From NCBI RefSeq assembly GCF_016706325.1, contig NZ_JADJJX010000001.1, forward strand, positions 1,736,001 through 1,800,000: a DNA stretch of 64,000 bases, given 5' to 3'. Every line of letters begins with the position of its first letter. Position 1 is the first letter of the stretch. Under the pieces are notes generated by a model. That model did not search any database, was not told the origin of the DNA, and worked only from the letters and a program-made list of their open reading frames with translations. Shown here piece after piece: positions 33,306 through 42,402 of the stretch. Origin of the DNA: Methanothrix sp. GTDB taxonomy: Archaea > Halobacteriota > Methanosarcinia > Methanotrichales > Methanotrichaceae. The translations under genes were made by a program, and so were the position numbers.

Positions 33306-33337
33306 TGGGCGATTGTTCCAGAATATTTTTATAATAT

Positions 33338-33748
33338 TTATTTTTTATTTACTGTGCTGGGGATGGTCTTTATATAAATTCTCCTTCCCCTCCTCGGGCC
33401 ATCAAACTCGAAGAAGAGAATCCTCTGCCAGGTTCCCAATTTCAGCCTGCCCTCTGAGAGTGGGACAGTTACGCTATTGCCGGTGAGCATTGCCCGCAGG
33501 TGGGCATGAGCATTCCCCTCATCACGATCATGAAGATACTGCCCCCTCTTTGGGGCCAGCCTCTCCAGAAGGTTCAGTATGTCACTTATAAGGGAGGGAT
33601 CGGCCTCATTTACCGCCAAGCCGGTGGTGGTATGCAGGGTGAAGATAAGGGCGATGCCATCCTCGATTCCCTCTTCATGCAGGGCTGCCTGCACCCTTGA
33701 TGTGATATCTATTGCTTCTGTCGGATTGCTTGTATCGATCTCGATCAT
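33338..33748 (-). CDS. YjbQ/UPF0047 family protein
   Basis: 136-139 residues of the YjbQ family, which has weak thiamine phosphate synthase activity in some bacteria. Conserved segments are FTLHTTTGLAVNEADPSL, the metal-binding GNAHAHLRAML, and the C-terminal GTWQRILFFEFDGPRRGR. I prefer the second Met (MIEIDTSN). It is convergent with ilvE; the short T-rich gap could end both transcripts. Confidence 0.88.
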   Translation of the reverse strand: MIEIDTSNPTEAIDITSRVQAALHEEGIEDGIALIFTLHTTTGLAVNEADPSLISDILNLLERLAPKRGQYLHDRDEGNAHAHLRAMLTGNSVTVPLSEGRLKLGTWQRILFFEFDGPRRGRRIYIKTIPSTVNKK

Positions 33749-34016
33749 GATGGTCACATCTGGATAATTCGAGGGGAGGATCCGGGGGCATTCATCTTGA
33801 GGGGATGGATGACTTAAAAAGTCCTTTTTATCCGAACCCCGGATCCTTAATATAACTTATCATGCATCATATATAAATTTTACTGTATATGGCCACAGGA
33901 ATTTCATTCTAAAGTATTTTAGCTTTGATTTCTCTGCTGAATTGATAAAGATAAGAGATAAAAATATACTAGAACATAAAAATGGAAATATATCTTCACA
34001 CGCAGCAGTCTTCTTA

Positions 34017-35420
34017 CTGTATTTTCCAACTTTTAGCTTTATTTATAATATATTTTGATTAATTTAAATCTCAAACGCGATTTTAAAATTTAAAGTTTTT
34101 ATACTTGGATTGATTTTACTCGTATGGGAGTAGAATGATCAAAATAGTAAAGGTACCATTACAATTAAAGCCGTTCTTGAAAAAATTTGAGGATCTCTTT
34201 ACCAAACCGAGCTATTGCTCATTTCGAGACCTATGCGGGGCTCTGAGCGTATGTGATAAATCCAAGACTGTCGCCAACCTATGTGATACTATGGCGGATT
34301 GCAGTAAAGGTAAAAGGCACGTTCTTCATATAATTGGTTTTTAAGCGATGCTAACTGGGATGAGAATGAGGTTGCGCAGCGTAAAGTGGATCTTTTCATC
34401 GATAAATTATGTTTAAAAGATGATGATAAAATATTGCTAATAATTGATGATACATATAACGAAAAGAATGGAATCCAAACGGATGGTGTTGGTAGATTTT
34501 ACGATCATAGTAAAGAATCCTACATTTGGGGTAACAATTTTGTTACCTCTGTAATCCAGTCAAAAGGATTATTCATTCCACATAAGGCTAAGATGTACTT
34601 CAAAAATAGCGATGAATGTGTGAATTTCAGGACAAAGCTGGAAATTGCCTTTGATGAGATAATTGAACCATTGAAGGTCCCAAAAGGGATGAACCTCTGT
34701 ATAGTTTTCGATAGCTGGTGGTCATCCGAAGACTTAATTAATAAATGCATAAATTTAGGGCACAGCGTAGTGTGCCAAATTAAATCCGATAGAAAAGTTG
34801 GGATAAATAACATCATGAAATTCCAAGTTAAGGAAATGGCAAACCAAATTGATGAAAAGCATTTCACCAAGACAATTATCAATGTCCGGGGAAAGAAAAA
34901 GACCTATTACACATTTGAAAAAAATGTTATAATTGATCGCATCGGAGAGGTCAAACTTGTTATCTCTAAAAGAAAGAGAGACGGAGGAACAAAGTATATC
35001 ATAAGCACCGACAAATCCCTTTCTTCGAAAGAAGTCATATCTATTTACGAGGATAGATGGGATATCGAAACAGCCCACCGAGAAACAAATCAAAAATTGG
35101 GGTTCAAAGATTATCAATTAAGGGATAAAAACTCCATTGAGAGATTTATCCAACTTGTCTTTCAGTATGGGCTGCAATTCTCTTCTGGGAAATAGACAAT
35201 CCATCAGCAAAAGACGGCTCAAATCCAAGAACAATGGGCGAGATGATCGATCAAGTAAAAATGCAGGCACTTGGAGAAACATTTGAATACATTATGACGT
35301 ATTTTAATTTACCTGTGCCGAAAGGTGGACTACTTCATGTACTTAAAGGTCTAGGATTGAAAATCTAACGAGGAGAATAATTTGAATAATAAAAAATTAG
35401 GAGAAACTTGGAAAGTACAG
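34017..35420 (+). mobile_element. Insertion sequence with intact ends but decayed transposase
   Basis: Inverted ends CTGTATTTTCCAACTTT (34017-34033) and AAACTTGGAAAGTACAG (35404-35420) match at 15 of 17 positions. They are flanked by the 8-bp direct repeat TCTTCTTA at 34009-34016 and 35421-35428, so boundaries and target duplication are still readable. The 1404-bp element is AT-rich compared with its surroundings. Its single gene needs two frame corrections. Confidence 0.85.
34135..35368 (+). pseudogene. DDE transposase (IS4/IS701-like), two frameshifts
   Basis: Three frames together make one transposase of about 410 residues: 34135 to about 34340 (CSFRDLCGALSVCDKSKTVA), then to 35195 (LLIIDDTYNEKNG, IVFDSWWSSEDLI, IYEDRWDIETAHRETNQKLG), then a tail (LFWEIDNPSAKDG, ending LHVLKGLGLKI) that stops at 35368. 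The DDE pattern is visible as IIDDT, VFDSW and DRWDIE-x-x-HR. The first shift is at TTTTT 34338-34342 and the second near 35175-35185. Presumably inactive. It could still be mobilised by an intact copy elsewhere. Confidence 0.85.
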
Positions 35421-35584
35421 TCTTCTTAAGTAAATTAAATACTTTTAATAGAATATCCACTTCTGCGGGATCTGATATCGATCATTATGTTATCAAAAAG
35501 ATATCTTTGTGGGGTTGGAATTTATCATTTAGCACTATTATCAATTGATATTTTTTAGGAAAAAGATTAATATTTTGGGCCCTT

Positions 35585-35700
35585 CGCTGAATTGTATGGG
35601 CGATCTGCGGCAGAGAGGCTTTTTCCCCTGTGCCCTTACGCCTTTGTGATGAGGCCCAAGATATGATTTCACCACAGAGATACGAAGGCACAAGAGGAAA
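35585..35700 (-). repeat. Dispersed ~100-bp repeat, copy 3 (best preserved)
   Basis: On the minus strand: TATCTCTGTGGTGAAATCAT, TTGGGCCTCATCACAAAGGC, GGGCACAGGGGAAAAAGCC, TCTCTGCCGCAGATCGCCCA, AATTCAGCGAAGGGCC. It lies just upstream of the SatP gene. The rest of 35429-35763 is AT-rich and shows no gene. Confidence 0.6.
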
Positions 35701-35763
35701 GAGAATAGCATCCCAGGCTCGTCCATAGAAAGTAAGCGAAGAGCCATATTTGGGAATAGGTCA

Positions 35764-36396
35764 ATGGCTAAATCAAGAATTCAGGAGGGAAAGAATACGG
35801 AGGATATCAAGAAAGGAGCAGCAAGCTCGCTGCGACTGATCGATAGCACAGCCAACCCAGCTCCTCTAGGCCTGCTGGGCTTCGGCATGACCACTGTACT
35901 GCTGAACATTCACAATGCTGGATACTATGAGCTCAATACTATGATCCTGGCCATGGGAATATTCTATGGCGGCATGGCCCAGATCATCGCCGGAATAATG
36001 GAGTGGAAGAAGAACAACACCTTCGGAACTACTGCGTTCACATCATACGGCCTCTTCTGGCTTACCCTTGTTGGATTGATCCTCATGCCCGATCTGGGCC
36101 TTGGCACAGCAACCAGCAAGGTCGCCTTTGCAGCCTACTTCTTCATGTGGGGGCTGTTCACCTTTGTGATGTTCATAGGAACCCTGAGGATCAATAGAGC
36201 TCTGCAGGTTGTATTCTTCACCCTCACCATACTATTCTTCCTGCTGGCGATCAGAGACTACTCCGGGAGCGCTTTCATCGGCATGCTGGCTGGATATGAG
36301 GGCATCATCTGCGGGCTCTCTGCAATCTATGCTGCATTGGCCCAGGTCTTGAATGAGGTGTACAGGAAGACGGTCCTGCCCCTGGGTCCGGTATAA
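35764..36396 (+). CDS. Acetate uptake transporter, SatP/GPR1-FUN34-YaaH family
   Basis: A six-helix membrane channel or symporter for acetate and similar acids. 210 residues with the family signature NPAPLGLLGFGMTT near residues 31-44, then GGMAQIIAGIMEWKKNNTFGTTAFTSYGLFW and six hydrophobic segments. A charged N-terminus of about 25 residues precedes the signature. In an acetoclastic methanogen it would bring in the main substrate. Monocistronic: the dispersed repeat lies upstream and a hairpin terminator downstream. Confidence 0.93.
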   Translation: MAKSRIQEGKNTEDIKKGAASSLRLIDSTANPAPLGLLGFGMTTVLLNIHNAGYYELNTMILAMGIFYGGMAQIIAGIMEWKKNNTFGTTAFTSYGLFWLTLVGLILMPDLGLGTATSKVAFAAYFFMWGLFTFVMFIGTLRINRALQVVFFTLTILFFLLAIRDYSGSAFIGMLAGYEGIICGLSAIYAALAQVLNEVYRKTVLPLGPV

Positions 36397-36420
36397 AAAA
36401 AGTCTGCTCTTGCTGAAATT

Positions 36421-36453
36421 GGATCGGGATACTATCCGATCCGACAATTTTTT
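36421..36453 (+). terminator. Hairpin plus T run after the acetate transporter
   Basis: GGATCGG (36421-36427) pairs with CCGATCC (36436-36442) over an 8-base loop, followed by GACAATTTTTTG. It is a standard-looking intrinsic terminator for the transporter gene. Confidence 0.7.
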
Positions 36454-36538
36454 GCTCTGGAATTCTCTTATCCCCGGCTGCAATCTCATAACTGAACAGA
36501 ATAAGATATGGAAAAAAGGGTGATTGCCAGGGGGGCGC

Positions 36539-37426
36539 CTAGCAATCTATGCCTTCACAGGGAGGCTGTCCATCCCTCTCTGGCACGGGATTCTCATGGA
36601 ACTTGATGAGCTTCTCAGCCTCGAATGTTCCTGAGAACAGCTCGTGGGCCTTGATGTCCTTATAGAATATCCTGTGCCATGAGGCATCTGTGCCCCAGGT
36701 ACCATTGAAGGAGTTCTTGGTCTCCAGGCCGACCAGATGAGCCGGGTTATATGTCCCATCCTTGGAGGTCATCAGCCTCTCGACGGCCTCGGTGTTTCTG
36801 CCAGCGCTCTTCAACCGGTTTATGAGCTCCTCAGGAGTTATGCTGTGTTTGGATTCGGCCATATACTTGGCATACTCCTCAGGATAGTAGGCCTGAAGGA
36901 GCTTCAAGTAGTCGTCGCACTGAGGATCTGCCGGCTCCTGGGGATCGTATGGCGTGGTCGAGGAGAAGAATGTCGTCTGGTCCTTCTCCATCTCAGTCAC
37001 CGCGAAGGTCTCCTGGACATTGGCCCCTATGCCGCCATAGAACGCCTTTGAGTTGAGGAACTTGGCGCCCATGAGCGGAGTGGATCCGGCATAGGTCATC
37101 TTCGTCCTCTCATACATGTTCAGTCCGGACTTGTCTCCGCCATTTACCGAGGTTATATTTCTCTTCAGCTTATCGGAATTTTGCGAATAAGCATGCTCAG
37201 AGTCCAGCTCAAGGTCGCCGTCTCCTGCCATGGTATTGTAGTATTCGAGAGCGATCTTCTTATCGATAATAGATGTGCTGACATCTATGATACCAGTTCC
37301 TGATACCTTCTGGCTCTCACAAAACTGCTCATACTGTACAGGAGGCACAAGCGGTGGATTGGCCAGTGCAATGCAGCAAAGCAATTGAGCTACGACTAAA
37401 GCTATCGCAACTGTTACTCCCTTCAT
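36539..37426 (-). CDS. Secreted protein of unknown function
   Basis: 295 residues with a clear signal peptide (MKGVTVAIALVVAQLLCCIA, cleavage near ALAN). The mature part has SGTGIIDVSTSIIDKKIALEYY, a stretch about tagging and assembly-like beta structure (MYERTKMTYAGSTPLMGAKF, GIGANVQETFAVTEMEKDQT) and a C-terminal CEGIDC with two cysteines. It is probably a cell-surface or extracellular protein; I do not recognise a family. It is convergent with the acetate transporter. Confidence 0.75.
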   Translation of the reverse strand: MKGVTVAIALVVAQLLCCIALANPPLVPPVQYEQFCESQKVSGTGIIDVSTSIIDKKIALEYYNTMAGDGDLELDSEHAYSQNSDKLKRNITSVNGGDKSGLNMYERTKMTYAGSTPLMGAKFLNSKAFYGGIGANVQETFAVTEMEKDQTTFFSSTTPYDPQEPADPQCDDYLKLLQAYYPEEYAKYMAESKHSITPEELINRLKSAGRNTEAVERLMTSKDGTYNPAHLVGLETKNSFNGTWGTDASWHRIFYKDIKAHELFSGTFEAEKLIKFHENPVPERDGQPPCEGIDC

Positions 37427-37829
37427 ATCTCTTATTCACCCCTATACTCCAATGAGTATAAGGCTCAATTTGTCTCAAAAGGATATAAACATATCGAAGA
37501 TTATCGGGATGGAATATCATCTTAATATTAGCTGAAATGATAGTGATACTCATAAAATTAATTATGATAGTACTATCAGCAATGAACGCATAAATTAAGT
37601 ATTATTCGGGCTCAATTAGTCGGATGCAAATGGTACTAATGTTAAAAAAAATTTAGATCTAAATCAATTATAACAAACAATACAAACAATATTAGTTAGA
37701 GCCTGCACGAGCCCAGCATATCCAGCATACCCAGCATACCCGGCATACCCGGCATACCCGGCATATCCGGCATACCCAGTATACTCAGCATATATACAGG
37801 ATGGCATCAAATAGTAATCTGAGGATGCC
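37427..37829. other. AT-rich intergenic region with 9-bp repeat
   Basis: The first 280 bases are AT-rich (promoter region of the secreted-protein gene on the minus strand). Around 37712-37795 a 9-bp unit CATACCCGG repeats about nine times with drift. It would encode Gly-Tyr-Ala on the minus strand, but no convincing gene surrounds it. Confidence 0.6.
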
Positions 37830-39980
37830 ATGAGTGAAGATTCCCGCACCGGCATAGATCCGTTGAGATCCGACAGCCAGCCAAACCGCCTTTATGAGGA
37901 GAAGAGCCCCTATCTATTGCAGCATGCCTACAATCCCGTGGACTGGTACCCCTGGGGGGAGGAGGCATTCGAGGCAGCAGTGAGGGAGGATAAACCGATC
38001 TTTCTCTCAGTGGGCTACTCCACCTGCCACTGGTGTCATGTCATGGCCCACGAATCCTTTGAGGATCCGGACGTTGCCCGCCTCCTGAATCGATCTTTCA
38101 TCTGCATCAAGGTCGACCGGGAGGAGAGGCCGGATATAGACCAGATTTACATGGCAGCAGCCATCGCCGTCAGCGGCCGGGGGGGATGGCCGTTGACTGT
38201 CATCATGACTCCGGACAAGAAACCCTTCTTCGCCGCCACTTACATCCCAAAGAAAGGGCACTTAGGACTGATGGGATTGATGGAGCTTATCCCCCACATC
38301 AAGGAGATGTGGGACAATGACCGCGAGAGCCTCTTGGCCTCGGCGGAGATCATTGTAGATCATCTGAGGGGAAGGCAGAGAGGCAAAGCGAGTAAGCAGG
38401 GGCAGGGGGGGGGGCCTGCAGAGGATGCCTTCCAGGGCTCTTTATTCGATTCCTCCCTCCTCTCTCGCGGCTACAGCGCCCTCTCCTCCATCTATGATCC
38501 TGAAAATGGTGGATTTGGCACTGCCCCCAAGTTTCCCACTCCGCACCACATACTATTTCTCCTGCGCTGCTGGAGGCGGACCGGGAACGCACTGCCCCTG
38601 AAGATGGCCAAGAGCACCCTTCAGGGCATGAGGATGGGGGGCATCTACGATCATGTGGGCTTCGGCTTTCACAGGTACTCCACCGATGCGGAGTGGTTTG
38701 TCCCCCACTTCGAGAAGATGCTCTACGATCAGGCGCTCTTGGCCATGGCCTATACTGAGGCCTATCAGGCCACGGGGGAGGAGGAGTACGCCCGTACAGT
38801 GCGCGAGATCCTGGAGTATATCCTGAGGGATATGACATCGCCCCTGGGAGGCTTCTACTCGGCAGAGGATGCTGATAGCGAGGGGGTGGAGGGCAAATTC
38901 TATACCTGGAGTGCAGAGGAGCTCAAAGAATCCCTGGGCGAGGAGGATTTCAGTCTATTGATCCGGTTATTTGATGTCCACGAGGGGGGAAACTTCGAGC
39001 AGGGAAGAAACATCCTCAGACAGAGGTCAGGCTTTGCCGATGCCGCCGCCGCCCTCAAGATCCCTGATGAGGAGCTATACCGCCGGGCGATGGAGATGAG
39101 GTCCCGCCTCTTTGCCGCCCGGGAGAGGAGGGTTCATCCCCTCAAGGACGACAAGATCCTCACCGATTGGAACGGTCTGATGATCGCCGCCCTGGCGCGG
39201 GCAGCAGGAGCCCTACAGGATCCCGATCTGGCTCTGGCAGCCAGCAGGGGTGCTGACTTCCTCTTGGAGGTGATGCAGACGGCGGATGGACGCCTGATGC
39301 ATCGCTACCGAGAGGGAGCAGATATCCCTGCCAATCTGGATGATTATGCCTTCCTCATCTGGGGATTGATCGAGCTTTATGAGGCAGTATTTGATGCCAA
39401 GTATCTGGATGCAGCCCTTCGCCTGAATGAGGTTCTGGAAAAGCATTTCTGGGATGGCGAGGAGGGCGGCTTCTTCTTCACTGCTGATGATGGCGAGAAG
39501 CTGCTGCTCAGGAAGAAGGAGTACTACGATGGCGCTCTGCCATCTGGAAACTCCATCGCCCTTCTGAACCTCCTCCGGCTCTCGCATCTCACCGGCCTTC
39601 AGAGCTTCGAGGAGATGGCCGCCCGCCTAGTTCGCTCTGCCCTTCCCCTCATTTCCGCTCAGCCCCTGGGGTACAGCATGCACCTGTGCGCCCTGGACTA
39701 TGCTCTGGGCCCGGTATATGATATTGCCCTGGCTGGCAGCCTGGAGGACAGGGGCATGAAGGAGATGCTAGCGGCCATAAGAGGCAGATTCCTGCCCAAT
39801 AAGGCCCTCCTTTTGGCTTCAGGAAGCGATATCTCCAGGCTGGCTCCCTTTGCCAGAGAGCTGGTCCCGGTGAAGGGAAAGGCAGCGGCTTATGTCTGCT
39901 TGGATCACATCTGCCAGCTGCCAGTAACCGGGGCAGCAGAGCTGATAGATCTATTGGAGAAATTTGAGAACAAGACTTGA
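37830..39980 (+). CDS. Thioredoxin-domain protein, DUF255/YyaL (spermatogenesis-associated 20) family
   Basis: 716 residues. The N-terminal thioredoxin-like domain (about 20-180) has NRLYEEKSPYLLQHAYNPVDWYPW, the CxxC in GYSTCHWCHVM, and VDREERPDIDQIYM with GGWPLTVIMTPD. The rest is an alpha/alpha-barrel like that of N-acyl-glucosamine epimerases or glycosidases (GGIYDHVGFGFHRYSTD, HFEKMLYDQALLA, DGALPSGNSIALLNLL). The family is widespread and its role is uncertain, possibly redox or sugar related. It stands alone, upstream of a 280-base gap. Confidence 0.92.
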   Translation: MSEDSRTGIDPLRSDSQPNRLYEEKSPYLLQHAYNPVDWYPWGEEAFEAAVREDKPIFLSVGYSTCHWCHVMAHESFEDPDVARLLNRSFICIKVDREERPDIDQIYMAAAIAVSGRGGWPLTVIMTPDKKPFFAATYIPKKGHLGLMGLMELIPHIKEMWDNDRESLLASAEIIVDHLRGRQRGKASKQGQGGGPAEDAFQGSLFDSSLLSRGYSALSSIYDPENGGFGTAPKFPTPHHILFLLRCWRRTGNALPLKMAKSTLQGMRMGGIYDHVGFGFHRYSTDAEWFVPHFEKMLYDQALLAMAYTEAYQATGEEEYARTVREILEYILRDMTSPLGGFYSAEDADSEGVEGKFYTWSAEELKESLGEEDFSLLIRLFDVHEGGNFEQGRNILRQRSGFADAAAALKIPDEELYRRAMEMRSRLFAARERRVHPLKDDKILTDWNGLMIAALARAAGALQDPDLALAASRGADFLLEVMQTADGRLMHRYREGADIPANLDDYAFLIWGLIELYEAVFDAKYLDAALRLNEVLEKHFWDGEEGGFFFTADDGEKLLLRKKEYYDGALPSGNSIALLNLLRLSHLTGLQSFEEMAARLVRSALPLISAQPLGYSMHLCALDYALGPVYDIALAGSLEDRGMKEMLAAIRGRFLPNKALLLASGSDISRLAPFARELVPVKGKAAAYVCLDHICQLPVTGAAELIDLLEKFENKT

Positions 39981-40259
39981 AGCGACCAGGGTTGGCCTTC
40001 AGGATATCCTCGCGAATAGCTCCCCCTTTTTCCGGGGATCAACTCCCATTTTACTGGCAAATAAAATGGTCTATGAGCTGGACTGCGGATTCCAGATATC
40101 GGCCCGGGGAGTGCAGGACGACAGAGCTAAATACTACATGCCAATTAGACCCATTTTGGGGATTTCAGATTTCAGAGATTGAAGTTGCATCCGATCCAGA
40201 GCGGCACCGTAGTCGCATAAAGCTATTCTCTTCCACCCAGATCGTGCGGTGATCATTTA
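39981..40259 (+). other. Gap upstream of the ligase operon
   Basis: About 280 bases with no convincing gene. Small frames exist but lack normal protein character. TCATTTAATG adjoins the first gene start. No strong TATA box was found; GCATAAAGCTATTC at about 40217 is the best candidate. Confidence 0.35.
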
Positions 40260-40916
40260 ATGAACCGACGACGGGATCAGATTCCCAAGAAGGATATAAT
40301 GTATACTTTATTGGAAGATGGCTCTCAGTACATCGTCAATGAGAGCTATTTCTATAAGACTGAGCCGTACTATACCATCGTCAAGAATGAGAATGATGGC
40401 ATCATGACCACTCCCAGCAGCAAGGATGTTTTAGACGCCTATATCGTCCCCATCTGTCTGGAGAAGGCCAAGCTGGCAGGCATCCCTGTCTGCGATTGGA
40501 CCATATCCTACCAGTTCGTGCCCCTTCCGGCCATAATCTATGGTCTGAACTACTTTTCCACTCCCTCAGACCACTTCCTGGTGAATGAGAATGAAGAGGC
40601 AAAGAGGGTGGTAAAGCACATCACCAATCACGGAAAGTATCCTTTCTGCTGCCAGAAGATCCTCGATAGCTCAACTATTGTCAAATGTGTCTCCATATTC
40701 GGACGGAGCGTAGGCTGCTGTGAGGAGATAACAAAGATCGCCGAGAGAATCTACCAGGTCTTCAAGCTGCCGCTGGTGGAGATTGTCATGGTGAAGGACG
40801 GTTCCGGCTCCTATACTCTATCATCTCTGGCGCCGGTGAAATACTCTCGATTATCCAAAGAGGAGAAGGAAATGCTTCAGGACCTTCTGGACAAAAAGGT
40901 GAAAGGCTTTGAGTAA
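40260..40916 (+). CDS. Unrecognised protein, first gene of amide-ligase operon
   Basis: 218 residues, soluble, with several cysteines (PICLEKAK, VCDW, PFCCQKI, SVGCCEEI). The sequence has alternating strands and helices (YYTIVKNENDGIMTTPSSKD, LKLPLVEIVMVKDGSG-like end). It overlaps the ATP-grasp gene by eight bases, so it is likely a partner of that ligase. It could correspond to a stand-alone version of the N-terminal domain often fused to RimK-like ligases, but I cannot confirm this. The start ATG 40260 fits the operon head. Confidence 0.6.
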   Translation: MNRRRDQIPKKDIMYTLLEDGSQYIVNESYFYKTEPYYTIVKNENDGIMTTPSSKDVLDAYIVPICLEKAKLAGIPVCDWTISYQFVPLPAIIYGLNYFSTPSDHFLVNENEEAKRVVKHITNHGKYPFCCQKILDSSTIVKCVSIFGRSVGCCEEITKIAERIYQVFKLPLVEIVMVKDGSGSYTLSSLAPVKYSRLSKEEKEMLQDLLDKKVKGFE

Positions 40917-41904
40917 ACTTGGAATCTTCGTCAATAGGAAGACATTGAGCAGCTCTTCTCAGCTCATGGCTCTGGTGAAGTGCCGGGACACGGCAGAGAG
41001 CATGGGCCACACAGTTGAGTTCATCTTTCCTGTGGATATTAAAAAGATTCCCCGGCTGGATGCGCTTTTCATCCGTGCCGATACCGATCCCATGAACACC
41101 ACCTACGTTGCCGCCAGGATGGCGGAGATGTATGGCGTGCCGGTGATAGACGACCCCACCACCATCAGGATCTGCGCCGATAAGATAAACATGTACATGC
41201 ATCTGCAGAATAAGAGCGTCTCCATGCCGAAGACGAGGTTTCTGAGAAAGAAGGAGCTGGATGAGCTGCAGGCCAGGCAGCTCTTCGAGGAGCTGGGAAG
41301 CCCTCTGGTTCTTAAAGAACCCTCTACATCCTTCTCGGTGCGGGTGGAGAAGGTCTCGGAGGTAGAAGAGCTCCTGAAGGTGGCCAGGAGGTTTTTCAAG
41401 CTCTCCGATTGGATTGTGGTTCAGGAGTATATCGAGAGCCGGTTCGACTGGCGGGTGGGGGTGATAAATGGCCAGCTGCTTTACGCCTGCCGGTATATCA
41501 TACCCTCAGAGACCTTCAAGATCCAGGCCTCTGTCAACGGCCATATCGTCTATTGCGATGTGGAGAGTGTGCCTGCAGATCAGGTGCCCCCAGAGGTCAT
41601 AGATCTGGGAAAGCAGGCCGCAGCAGCTATCGGCAAAGGCCTGTACGGGGTGGATATAAAAGAGAGCAACGGGAAGCTCTATGTCATTGAGGTGAACGAT
41701 AATCCCTCCCTGGAGGGTGGTGAGGATGAACACTACCCGGAGATGTTCGGACAGATCATCTCCCATCTCATGTCTGGCCAGACTCCAGACGATACCTGCA
41801 GCCCCTCCCCGGAGACGGCCCCCGGCGAAGGCCTGATGGCTGGATGTCCTGAGGAGGAGGAATCTGAAATGGTTATTTCATATTATCGAAGAGATGATAT
41901 TTAA
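40909..41904 (+). CDS. RimK-like ATP-grasp ligase
   Basis: An ATP-dependent carboxylate-amine ligase forming an acyl phosphate and then an amide. 331 residues starting at TTG inside the previous gene. Visible are the pre-ATP-grasp domain (KLGIFVNRKTLSSSSQ, LDALFIRADTDPMNTTYV), ATP-grasp lysine segments (RICADKINMYMHLQ, SPLVLKEPSTSFSVRVEKV), IVVQEYIESRFDWRVGVING, and the metal site YVIEVNDNPSLEGGEDE. Substrates are unknown; RimK relatives add Glu or other amino acids to a C-terminus. The next gene starts directly after the stop. Confidence 0.88.
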   Translation: MSKLGIFVNRKTLSSSSQLMALVKCRDTAESMGHTVEFIFPVDIKKIPRLDALFIRADTDPMNTTYVAARMAEMYGVPVIDDPTTIRICADKINMYMHLQNKSVSMPKTRFLRKKELDELQARQLFEELGSPLVLKEPSTSFSVRVEKVSEVEELLKVARRFFKLSDWIVVQEYIESRFDWRVGVINGQLLYACRYIIPSETFKIQASVNGHIVYCDVESVPADQVPPEVIDLGKQAAAAIGKGLYGVDIKESNGKLYVIEVNDNPSLEGGEDEHYPEMFGQIISHLMSGQTPDDTCSPSPETAPGEGLMAGCPEEEESEMVISYYRRDDI

Positions 41905-42396
41905 ATGGACGAGGAGCTTAAGCGGTCCTTGAGCCGGGCCTGCGATGAATGTCATCTGGCTGGGGGTTGCTGCTTTGAGGCCAGGCCCCCCCTGAGCCAG
42001 AGACGGATCGAGATCCTCATGGAAAACGGCGTCAGTCCGGATGCAGTAGAGTTCGCCGGATATAAGAGGCTGCGCCTGGGAGAGGATGGATTCTGTGTGC
42101 TCTTCCGGGACGGAAGGTGCAGCATCCATGAGATCAAGCCGGAGACCTGCGTCGCCGGGCCGTTCACCTTTGATGTCAATGGAGGTATGTTGCAGATATT
42201 CCTCAAAAAGGAGAGCATCTGCCCCATGGTCCGGATTTTGCGCTCCAACCGGAGGGCATATGATGCTCTCTTCACCACTGCTGTGGAGAGGATCATGGAT
42301 CTGCTGAGGGCTGTACCCCAGGAGGAGATGGCACAGATCCTGAAGATCGATGAGCCTGAGACCGATCTGGTGGCGGAGATCCCGCTGGGAGGCTGA
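41905..42396 (+). CDS. YkgJ-type cysteine-cluster protein
   Basis: 163 residues with the YkgJ-like arrangement of cysteines: CDECHLAGGCC near the N-terminus, then CVLFRDGRCSIHEIKPETC, and CPMV further on. Such proteins are thought to bind zinc or an Fe-S cluster, with no defined reaction. There is no gap to the ATP-grasp gene and six bases to the next ligase, so it belongs to the pathway. It could be a metal-dependent modifying enzyme or an electron carrier. Confidence 0.8.
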   Translation: MDEELKRSLSRACDECHLAGGCCFEARPPLSQRRIEILMENGVSPDAVEFAGYKRLRLGEDGFCVLFRDGRCSIHEIKPETCVAGPFTFDVNGGMLQIFLKKESICPMVRILRSNRRAYDALFTTAVERIMDLLRAVPQEEMAQILKIDEPETDLVAEIPLGG

Positions 42397-42402
42397 AAGG
42401 GA

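Noticed and set aside
37664..37855. Minus-strand 63-codon frame with GYA repeats
   Set aside because: It is made mainly of the 9-bp repeat array and overlaps the start of the DUF255 gene; no ribosome-binding site.
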